This document shows positions 1 through 5,763 of a DNA stretch of 5,763 bases, one piece after another; position 1 is the first letter of the stretch; each line of letters starts with the position of its first letter. The DNA is from Chitinophagaceae bacterium (lineage in GTDB: Bacteria; Bacteroidota; Bacteroidia; Chitinophagales; Chitinophagaceae). Made by a program: the position numbers and the translations under genes. The notes below the pieces were generated by a model. It did not search any database. It saw nothing but the letters and a program-made list of their open reading frames with translations, and was not told the DNA's origin. The stretch spans positions 861-6,623 of the forward strand of contig DPWF01000049.1 of assembly GCA_003526435.1 (NCBI GenBank). Direction: 5' to 3'.

Positions 1-369
1 CGCAATGTGCAGTTGATACAGGCCTTATACCAGTCTGCTGAACAGCACAATAGTAATATGGCTCTTGGTTTTGCGGCTTATCTTCATTTTATGAAACCAC
101 AACAACTCGATGGTGGTAAAGGCTTTGTTAACCAGCAGGGAATGATCTTGAATGATGATAAAATCAGCCTGCTGTATAACCATTGGCAGCAGGGACAGGC
201 AGTGGAAGAAACCATAGTGCAAATGCTCGCCGATCAAACCATTTGGGGAGCAGATCTGAGTCAATACCCTCATTTTGTAACATCGGTTACTGACTATTAT
301 TTTCAGTTGGCAACACAGCATCCTTTAACCCTGGTAAAAACAGCCAGTAACCAAAAATCGGTAGCATGA
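1..369 (+). CDS. uxaB: Tagaturonate reductase (altronate oxidoreductase), C-terminal part only
   Basis: This is the last 122 codons of a gene that begins before the window; the frame is open from base 1 and ends at TGA 367-369. The fragment resembles the all-helical C-terminal domain of the mannitol dehydrogenase family of polyol/hexuronate oxidoreductases: a helical stretch with AALGFAAYLHF-like character (LGFAAYLHF near residues 23-31) and a late W-G-A-D-L-S segment at residues 82-87 followed by P-H-F. The NAD-binding Rossmann domain and catalytic lysine lie upstream and cannot be checked. UxaB reduces D-tagaturonate to D-altronate with NADH in the cytoplasm, one step before the neighbouring altronate dehydratase. 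The stop overlaps the uxaA start by four bases, which supports translational coupling and the pathway assignment. The paralogue fructuronate reductase (UxuB) cannot be excluded from this fragment alone; uxaA adjacency favours UxaB. Confidence 0.78.
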   Translation, partial: RNVQLIQALYQSAEQHNSNMALGFAAYLHFMKPQQLDGGKGFVNQQGMILNDDKISLLYNHWQQGQAVEETIVQMLADQTIWGADLSQYPHFVTSVTDYYFQLATQHPLTLVKTASNQKSVA

Positions 370-2024
370 GTGAGGCAAGAAAAATAATACAGGTGCATCC
401 TGCTGATAATGTACTGGTGGCTTTGCAGGATTTGCAGGCAGGTGAAACAGTAACCTGGAAAGGGCAATCTTATACACTGGCAGAAGCCATACCTGCGAAA
501 CATAAATTCACAACAGGGAATATAAAATCCGGCACTGCCATCACCATGTATGGTGTACTGGTAGGAAAAGCAAAACAGGACTTGCCGGTAGGGGTACGCA
601 TCAGTACAGAAAACATTACACATGCATCCGGTACTTATAGTCTGCATGAAAGAAGAACAGGCTGGCATATTCCAGATACGGCCAAATGGCAGCAGAAAAC
701 ATTTGATGGTTATCATCGTGCAGATGGTTCAGTGGGTACGGCCAATTACTGGCTGGTTATTCCACTGGTATTCTGCGAGAACAGAAATATTGAAGTTATA
801 CGCGAAGCATTACTGGAAGAGCTGGGATATGCACGGGTGAAAAAGTACAACCAGTTTACACAACATCTTACCAGGCTCTATCAGTCTGGTGCAGATGTAT
901 CAGCCATTCTGGAAACAGATTATGTAGAAGCTGAATCAGCCAATAGTAAATCGCCATTGTTTCCTAATATAGATGGTATTAAATTTCTCACACACGACGG
1001 TGGTTGTGGTGGTATCAGACAGGATGCGCAAACCTTATGTGGGTTACTGGCTGGTTATATCACACATCCCAATGTTGCAGGGGCAACCATTTTGAGCCTG
1101 GGTTGCCAGAACGCACAGGTAACCATGTTGCAGGAAGAAATAAAAAAGCGCGATGCAGCATTTGCTAAACCTTTATTTATACTGGAGCAGCAAAAATTAG
1201 GAACGGAAACAACACTGGTATCAACCGCCATCAAACAAACATTTGCCGGTTTGGTGGAAGCCAATAAAAACAAAAGAAAACCTGCACCACTCAGCAAACT
1301 CTGTATAGGGCTTGAATGTGGCGGCTCCGACGGTTTCTCCGGTATATCGGCCAACCCGGCTATTGGTTATACGTCTGATTTACTTGTGGCACTAGGTGGC
1401 AGTGTTATTTTGTCTGAGTTTCCCGAACTCTGTGGTGTAGAACAGGAATTAAGTGATCGTTGTGTGGATGAAAACATTGCCCAACGTTTTATGCACCTGA
1501 TGCAAACCTATAACCAGAAAGCGGAAGCAGCAGGTAGTGGATTTTATATGAACCCATCACCAGGTAATATCAAAGACGGATTGATTACAGATGCTATTAA
1601 GTCGGCAGGTGCAGCCAAAAAAGCTGGTACATCTCCTGTGGCTGATGTGTTGGATTATCCGGAGAAAGTGAATAAACCCGGGCTCAATTTATTGTGTACA
1701 CCGGGTAATGATGTTGAGTCAACTACTGCAGAAGTAGGGTCCGGCGCCACTGTGGTGTTGTTTACAACAGGTCTGGGTACACCTACCGGTAATCCGATAG
1801 CACCTGTGGTAAAATTATCGAGTAATACTGCCTTGTATGAGCGCATGCGGGACATTATCGATATCAACACAGGCACCATCATTGAAGGAAAAGAAACGAT
1901 AGAAGAAGCGGGAGAAAGAATATTGAATTATGTGATAGAAGTAGCCAGTGGCAAAATACAGGTAAGCGCCGTAAGAAACGGGCAGGACGATTTTATACCA
2001 TGGAAAAGAGGGGTTAGTCTCTGA
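366..2024 (+). CDS. uxaA: Altronate dehydratase, long form (552 aa)
   Basis: UxaA dehydrates D-altronate to 2-keto-3-deoxygluconate; the E. coli enzyme needs Fe2+ or Mn2+. Residues about 8-95 form the N-terminal SAF domain (including the KHKFTTGNI and YGVLVGKA segments). The rest is the UxaA/GarD-type dehydratase body, with conserved Cys-containing motifs: C137-E-N, H210-D-G-G-C214, L-G-C247-Q-N, E-C318-G-G-S-D-G followed by S-G-I-S-A-N-P, and P-E-L-C356-G. A late L-C-T-P-G-N-D-V-E-S-T-T segment and the terminal W-K-R-G-V-S-L also match the family. At 552 residues it is longer than E. coli UxaA (about 495). Most of the excess appears as roughly 35-40 extra residues between C137 and the HDGGC motif (about residues 150-205). 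The start at 366 overlaps the uxaB stop (ATGA) and has no Shine-Dalgarno sequence. A galactarate- or other sugar-acid dehydratase is the alternative, but the neighbours favour altronate. Confidence 0.93.
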   Translation: MSEARKIIQVHPADNVLVALQDLQAGETVTWKGQSYTLAEAIPAKHKFTTGNIKSGTAITMYGVLVGKAKQDLPVGVRISTENITHASGTYSLHERRTGWHIPDTAKWQQKTFDGYHRADGSVGTANYWLVIPLVFCENRNIEVIREALLEELGYARVKKYNQFTQHLTRLYQSGADVSAILETDYVEAESANSKSPLFPNIDGIKFLTHDGGCGGIRQDAQTLCGLLAGYITHPNVAGATILSLGCQNAQVTMLQEEIKKRDAAFAKPLFILEQQKLGTETTLVSTAIKQTFAGLVEANKNKRKPAPLSKLCIGLECGGSDGFSGISANPAIGYTSDLLVALGGSVILSEFPELCGVEQELSDRCVDENIAQRFMHLMQTYNQKAEAAGSGFYMNPSPGNIKDGLITDAIKSAGAAKKAGTSPVADVLDYPEKVNKPGLNLLCTPGNDVESTTAEVGSGATVVLFTTGLGTPTGNPIAPVVKLSSNTALYERMRDIIDINTGTIIEGKETIEEAGERILNYVIEVASGKIQVSAVRNGQDDFIPWKRGVSL

Positions 2025-2049
2025 TCCTCATCAATAAGTAAATTAGCGT

Positions 2050-3474
2050 ATGAAACAGTTTTTAGATGAGCATTTTTTGCTGAACAATAAAACGGCACAG
2101 GAATTATACCACGGCTATGCCAAACATATGCCGGTTATCGATTACCACTGTCATCTCTCTCCTCAACAGATTGCGGAAGACAAACAGTTTAAAAACATTA
2201 CAGAAGCCTGGTTGTATGGCGATCACTATAAATGGAGGGCCATGCGCACAAATGGTGTGGAAGAAAAATGCTGTACCGGGAATGCAGGCGATCGGGAAAA
2301 ATTTCAGGCATGGGCAGGAACTGTTCCTTATACATTACGTAACCCGCTGTACCACTGGACCCACCTTGAACTGCAACGGTATTTCGGTGTTACCCAAATA
2401 CTGAATGAAAAAACAGCCGATGCTATTTACGACCAGTGTACAGCCATGTTACAAACGAATGAATACAGCGTTCGTAACCTGCTGCGTAAAATGAATGTAG
2501 CGTTGGTATGTACTACAGATGATCCTGTTGATTCACTGGAACACCATGCCCGCATAAAAAAAGACGGTTTTGAAATACCTATACTGCCTGCATTTCGTCC
2601 CGACCAGGCCATGAATGTGGCAGATGCGGTAAAATTCAACAGTTATATCAACCAGCTTGAAGCTGTTACAGGCATCTCCGTTTCTTCTTTCGACGATTTC
2701 CTGTACGCATTACAAAACAGGCATGATTATTTTGCCGCTGCCGGTTGCAGTGTCTCTGATCATGGACTCGAAGAAATTTATGCAGAAGATTTTACCGGTT
2801 CAGAAATCAACAGCATCTTCAATAAAATACATGCTGGCAAACAACTGAATGAATCGGAACAACGCAAATTCAAATCGGCCATGCTGGTTCACTTTGCGGA
2901 GTGGGATTGGGAGAAAGGATGGGTACAGCAGTTTCACCTGGGTGCATTGAGAAATAACAATTCAAGAATGTTGCAGCAGTTGGGTCCGGATACCGGCTGG
3001 GATTCTATCGGTGATTTTTCGCAGGGTCGCCCACTCGCTTCCTTCCTGAATAAACTGGACAGTGATAATAAACTGGCCAAAACCATTGTCTATAACCTCA
3101 ACCCGGCCGATAATGAACTGATGGCTACCATGATTGGTAATTTCAATGATGGCTCTGCCGCAGGAAAAATACAGTTCGGAGCCGCCTGGTGGTTCCTCGA
3201 TCAGAAAGATGGTATGGTGAAACAAATGAATGCCTTATCGAATATGGGATTGCTGAGCCGTTTTGTAGGAATGCTAACCGATTCGAGAAGCTTTCTTTCT
3301 TTCCCAAGGCATGAGTATTTCAGAAGATTACTCTGTAATTTATTTGGTGAAGAAATAGAGAATGGTGAAATACCCGCAGATATGGAATGGGTGGGTAAAG
3401 TGATCAAAGATATCTGCTACCGTAATGCACAACAATATTTTGGCTGGCAGGGTATTACTCCGCAAGCCAGCTAA
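2050..3474 (+). CDS. uxaC: Glucuronate (uronate) isomerase
   Basis: UxaC interconverts D-glucuronate with D-fructuronate and D-galacturonate with D-tagaturonate, the first step of cytoplasmic hexuronate breakdown. It is a metal-binding TIM-barrel protein of the amidohydrolase superfamily. The 474-residue length is close to E. coli UxaC (about 470), and the protein looks collinear and intact from end to end. Visible family landmarks are the metal-site H33-x-H35 in the segment IDYHCHLSP, GDHYKWRAMRTNG at about 57-69, NPLYHWTHLEL at 98-108, TTDDP at 155-159, GALRNNN at 298-304, and MLTDSRSF at 408-415 followed by RHEYFRR from 420. The ATG at 2050 gives the standard N terminus (FLDEHFLL). It lies 25 bases after uxaA in the same direction, consistent with one operon, with no terminator between them and no Shine-Dalgarno sequence upstream. 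Confidence 0.97.
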   Translation: MKQFLDEHFLLNNKTAQELYHGYAKHMPVIDYHCHLSPQQIAEDKQFKNITEAWLYGDHYKWRAMRTNGVEEKCCTGNAGDREKFQAWAGTVPYTLRNPLYHWTHLELQRYFGVTQILNEKTADAIYDQCTAMLQTNEYSVRNLLRKMNVALVCTTDDPVDSLEHHARIKKDGFEIPILPAFRPDQAMNVADAVKFNSYINQLEAVTGISVSSFDDFLYALQNRHDYFAAAGCSVSDHGLEEIYAEDFTGSEINSIFNKIHAGKQLNESEQRKFKSAMLVHFAEWDWEKGWVQQFHLGALRNNNSRMLQQLGPDTGWDSIGDFSQGRPLASFLNKLDSDNKLAKTIVYNLNPADNELMATMIGNFNDGSAAGKIQFGAAWWFLDQKDGMVKQMNALSNMGLLSRFVGMLTDSRSFLSFPRHEYFRRLLCNLFGEEIENGEIPADMEWVGKVIKDICYRNAQQYFGWQGITPQAS

Positions 3475-3481
3475 CCCAACT

Positions 3482-3558
3482 TTTCTGTGCTTCTCTGTGT
3501 CTTCAGTGGTAATAAATGAAAATTAAATTGCCACTGAAGACACAGAAGCACACAGAAA
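3482..3558. repeat. Long imperfect inverted repeat (intergenic palindromic element)
   Basis: Within the 115-base uxaC-ALDH spacer, a left arm (3482-3509) is nearly the reverse complement of a right arm (3531-3558). The inner 16 bases pair perfectly (3494-3509 with 3531-3546). Outside this, 3490-3491 pair with 3547-3548, and 3482-3489 pair with 3551-3558, interrupted by two-base bulges at 3492-3493 and 3549-3550. The AT-rich loop spans about 3510-3530, and its outer bases can extend the stem. The right arm is also internally repetitive, reading CCACTGAAG, ACACAGAAG, C, ACACAGAAA, that is near-identical 9-mers. This resembles dispersed palindromic intergenic repeats known in many bacterial genomes (REP-like), an inference needing genome context. 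In RNA it would form a strong hairpin after uxaC, which could protect the upstream message or attenuate transcription. No clear U-run follows, so a classical terminator is not supported. Confidence 0.85.
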
Positions 3559-3589
3559 TATTTTCTCCCTTAAAGCAAGCAACAACCGA

Positions 3590-5215
3590 ATGGATTTTCA
3601 AACAAGATTAAATCAACTATTTGTTGAGGAGAAAGACATCCCTCAGCAATTCCTGCTCCCTGGTGAAATACATCAACGAACGTATTTATCAGATGGAGCC
3701 ATGAAAACATGGGAAGGAAATGTACACGAAGTATATTCTCCCATTTGTATTCAGACCCCAGACGGGTTACAACGAAAGCTCATAGGCACTTATCCTGTTT
3801 GTACCGAAAAGGAAGCCGAAGAAGCATTGGAAGCTGCCGTTCGTGCCTATAACAATGGTCGCGGTCAGTGGCCTACCATGAGTGTGGCACAACGAATTGA
3901 ATGCGTAGAGAAATTTGTACAGCGCATGCTGGAGCAGAAAGACATTGTGGTAAAACTCATCATGTGGGAGATCGGAAAATCATGGAGCGATTCAGTAAAA
4001 GAATTCGACAGAACCGTTGAATATGTATATGCTACTATAGATGCTTTAAAGGATCTCGACAGAGATTCATCGCGCTTTACCATTGAGCAGGGAATAGCAG
4101 CACAGATACGTCGTTCACCATTGGGAGTGGTTTTATGCATGGGACCATTCAATTATCCATTGAATGAAACTTTCACCACATTGATTCCTGCCATCATCAT
4201 GGGAAACACCCTGTTGTTCAAACCTCCTAAACATGGTACTTTATTGCATTATCCTTTACTCGAAGCGTTTAAAGAATGTTTTCCCAAAGGAGTGGTGAAT
4301 ACCATTTACGGGCGTGGTCATACCATTGTACCCAGCCTGATGCAATCGGGTAAAGTGAATGTACTTACATTGATTGGTTCAAGTAAGGTAGCGAATGAGT
4401 TAAAAAAACTGCATCCCAAAGTAAACAGGCTGAGAGCGATATTAGGACTCGATGCAAAAAATGCAGCCGTTATCACCAAAAATGCCGATTTGAAACTGGC
4501 TGTACAGGAAACCTTGTTGGGAAGTCTTAGCTTTAACGGACAGAGATGTACTGCTTTGAAAATTGTGTTTGTACATCGCAGTCTGGCAGCAGATTTTACA
4601 CAACAATTAAGTGAAGCAGTGGGCAAGCTGAAATTTGGTATGCCATGGGAAAATGGAGTAATGCTTACGCCATTGCCAGAACCGCATAAGCCAGCTTATT
4701 TACAGTCATGTATAGAAGACGCAGAACTGCATGGTGCGAAAGTGATGAATGAAAATGGTGGAAAACAATATGAATCGTTTGTGTATCCGGCTGTATTGTA
4801 TCCTGTGAATGAGAAAATGAAACTCTACAGAGAAGAACAGTTTGGTCCATTAATTCCTGTAGTGCCTTTTGATGAAATTGATGAGCCTATTCAATACCTG
4901 ATCGATTCAACACATGGTCAGCAGGTGAGTTTGTTCAGTAATGATAAAACTGAACTGGCATCACTGATTGATCCACTGGTGAACCAGGTGAGTAGGGTGA
5001 ACATTAATTGTCAGTGTCAGCGAGGTCCTGATGTATTTCCATTTACAGGGAGAAAAGACAGTGCAGAAGGCACTTTATCGGTGGTAGATGCATTGCGTTC
5101 TTTCTCCATCCGTTCATTGGTAGCTGCCAAATTAACGGAAGAGAACAGGCAACTGATTAATGATATTGTAACCACACATGAATCTAATTTCCTGAGTACG
5201 AAATACATTTTCTGA
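3590..5215 (+). CDS. GapN-like aldehyde dehydrogenase (non-phosphorylating glyceraldehyde-3-phosphate dehydrogenase family, ALDH11 type)
   Basis: This 541-residue NAD(P)-dependent aldehyde dehydrogenase is most like GapN, which oxidises glyceraldehyde-3-phosphate directly to 3-phosphoglycerate, making NADPH but no ATP. Visible motifs: G-P-F-N188-Y189-P (oxyanion/substrate loop), K211 in FKPPKHG (cofactor binding), G263-S-S in the FTGS position, nucleophile C320 in FNGQRCTALK, E415-E-Q-F-G-P, and QR478GPDVFPFTGRKDS near the C terminus. Residues matching the substrate-binding R103, Y155, R283 and R437 of Streptococcus mutans GapN are present as R141, Y189, R319 and R478. The general-base Glu (E250 there, 34 residues before the Cys) is Gly286 here, inside LGLDAKNA. 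It is longer than typical GapN (about 475), mainly through an N-terminal extension of roughly 35-40 residues. The start has no Shine-Dalgarno sequence. Glyceraldehyde-3-phosphate from KDPG cleavage is a plausible substrate; another aldehyde remains possible. Confidence 0.85.
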   Translation: MDFQTRLNQLFVEEKDIPQQFLLPGEIHQRTYLSDGAMKTWEGNVHEVYSPICIQTPDGLQRKLIGTYPVCTEKEAEEALEAAVRAYNNGRGQWPTMSVAQRIECVEKFVQRMLEQKDIVVKLIMWEIGKSWSDSVKEFDRTVEYVYATIDALKDLDRDSSRFTIEQGIAAQIRRSPLGVVLCMGPFNYPLNETFTTLIPAIIMGNTLLFKPPKHGTLLHYPLLEAFKECFPKGVVNTIYGRGHTIVPSLMQSGKVNVLTLIGSSKVANELKKLHPKVNRLRAILGLDAKNAAVITKNADLKLAVQETLLGSLSFNGQRCTALKIVFVHRSLAADFTQQLSEAVGKLKFGMPWENGVMLTPLPEPHKPAYLQSCIEDAELHGAKVMNENGGKQYESFVYPAVLYPVNEKMKLYREEQFGPLIPVVPFDEIDEPIQYLIDSTHGQQVSLFSNDKTELASLIDPLVNQVSRVNINCQCQRGPDVFPFTGRKDSAEGTLSVVDALRSFSIRSLVAAKLTEENRQLINDIVTTHESNFLSTKYIF

Positions 5216-5216
5216 T

Positions 5217-5763
5217 ATGAAAGCATTTGATCTTACAGGTAAACTGGCATTGGTTACCGGATGCAATAAAGGCATCGGTAAAGGCATGGCATTAGGACTG
5301 GCGGAAGCAGGTGCAGATATCATTGGTGTATCAGGCTTTATTGAACTGGAAGGGAGTGAGATTGAAAAAGAAGTGAAAGCATTGGGCCGCCAATTCACAG
5401 CCTATCAAGCTGATCTCTCTAATCGTGAAAGTATTTACCAACTAATAAAAACCATCCAGTCGATCCACCCCATCCCAGACATCTTGGTCAATAATGCAGG
5501 AACGATTATGCGGATGCCTGCTGCAGAACATCCGGATGAGTACTGGGATAAAGTGATGTCGATTAATTTGGACGCACCTTTTATTCTCGCAAGAGAAATA
5601 GGTAAACAGATGCTCACAAGAGGCAGTGGTAAAATTATTTTTACCTGTTCACTGCTCAGTTTTCAGGGAGGTATAAACGTGCCGGGTTATGCAGCCAGCA
5701 AAGGAGCTTTGAGTAGCCTGATCAAAGCGCTGTCGAATGAATGGGCGGGTAAAGGTTTGCAGG
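5217..5763 (+). CDS. kduD: KduD-like short-chain dehydrogenase (2-dehydro-3-deoxy-D-gluconate 5-dehydrogenase), 3' end missing
   Basis: The first 182 residues of a classical short-chain dehydrogenase are present; the family is usually about 250-260 residues, so some 70 are lost at the window edge. The Rossmann motif T14-G-C-N-K-G-I-G21, the N92-N-A-G95 motif, N117, and catalytic S145, Y158 and K162 with standard spacing (S to Y 13, Y to K 4) are all visible. TGCxxG near the start, MALGLAEAG at 24-32 and LLSFQGGINVPGYAASK at 146-162 closely match E. coli KduD. KduD interconverts 2,5-diketo-3-deoxygluconate and 2-keto-3-deoxygluconate with NAD(H), in the branch that handles unsaturated uronates released by pectate lyases. 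The ATG lies one base after the upstream TGA, so the two genes are probably translationally coupled. Gluconate 5-dehydrogenase or another sugar-acid SDR is the main alternative; the operon context supports KDG metabolism. Confidence 0.85.
   Translation, partial: MKAFDLTGKLALVTGCNKGIGKGMALGLAEAGADIIGVSGFIELEGSEIEKEVKALGRQFTAYQADLSNRESIYQLIKTIQSIHPIPDILVNNAGTIMRMPAAEHPDEYWDKVMSINLDAPFILAREIGKQMLTRGSGKIIFTCSLLSFQGGINVPGYAASKGALSSLIKALSNEWAGKGLQ

Noticed and set aside
303..716. Minus-strand open frame of 137 codons across the uxaB/uxaA junction
   Set aside because: It lies wholly antisense to well-supported genes, is Cys/Phe-rich with no recognisable domain, and looks like a shadow of their codon use.
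3483..3557. CRISPR-like short repeats
   Set aside because: The 9-base units are adjacent without spacers, too short for CRISPR repeats, and explained by the inverted-repeat element.
3482..3575. Rho-independent terminator after uxaC
   Set aside because: The hairpin is strong, but it is very long with a wide AT-rich loop and is followed by AATATTTTCTCCC, not a convincing U-run. On the minus strand the stem is followed by A's. It is kept as a repeat.
3528..3589. Bacteroidota-type promoter in front of the ALDH gene
   Set aside because: TATTTTCT at 3559-3566 loosely resembles the TAnnTTTG -7 element, but no TTTG-like -33 element sits at the right distance, and the match overlaps the edge of the hairpin.
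3590..5215. ALDH as alpha-ketoglutarate semialdehyde dehydrogenase of an oxidative uronate route
   Set aside because: That oxidative route is unlikely beside isomerase-pathway genes, and the FNYP, KPPKHG and QRGPDxFPF motifs fit GapN/ALDH11 better. It is not fully excluded, given the missing general base.
5132..5398. Minus-strand open frame across the ALDH/kduD junction
   Set aside because: It is antisense to two confidently assigned genes, has low-complexity Ser/Pro/Ala composition and no family resemblance.

Overview
The window is a run of five co-directional genes on the + strand, with both outer genes cut by the window edges. It reads as part of a hexuronate (galacturonate/glucuronate) and probably pectin-sugar catabolic operon. 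Order: 3' end of a tagaturonate reductase (uxaB-like), altronate dehydratase (uxaA), glucuronate/uronate isomerase (uxaC), an aldehyde dehydrogenase of the non-phosphorylating glyceraldehyde-3-phosphate dehydrogenase (GapN/ALDH11) type, and the 5' part of a short-chain dehydrogenase resembling KduD (2-dehydro-3-deoxy-D-gluconate 5-dehydrogenase).

Organism: base composition is moderate and A+T-leaning. None of the four visible starts has a purine-rich Shine-Dalgarno sequence; upstream regions are A/T-rich instead. With the gene order and protein style this suggests a Bacteroidota member, perhaps from the Chitinophaga/Sphingobacterium side. This is inference; no marker gene is present.

Layout: 1-369 end of uxaB; its stop overlaps the uxaA start by four bases (ATGA at 366-369). 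uxaA runs 366-2024, then 25 bases to uxaC (2050-3474). A 115-base spacer follows, mostly filled by a long imperfect inverted repeat (3482-3558). The aldehyde dehydrogenase is at 3590-5215, and the KduD-like gene starts one base after its stop (5217) and runs off the end. No stretch over 300 bases lacks a gene; no RNA gene, IS element or CRISPR array was seen.

How the genes fit: UxaC isomerises galacturonate to tagaturonate (and glucuronate to fructuronate), UxaB reduces tagaturonate to altronate, UxaA dehydrates altronate to 2-keto-3-deoxygluconate (KDG). KduD would feed 2,5-diketo-3-deoxygluconate from unsaturated uronates into the same KDG pool. KDG kinase and KDPG aldolase, not in the window, would yield pyruvate and glyceraldehyde-3-phosphate, the natural substrate of a GapN-type enzyme. 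The two points most worth a second look are the aldehyde dehydrogenase, which keeps the GapN substrate-binding residues but has Gly where the general-base Glu should be, and the palindromic repeat-like element between uxaC and that gene. Nothing here amounts to a clearly new system; it is mainly a recognisable catabolic operon with an unusual ALDH member.
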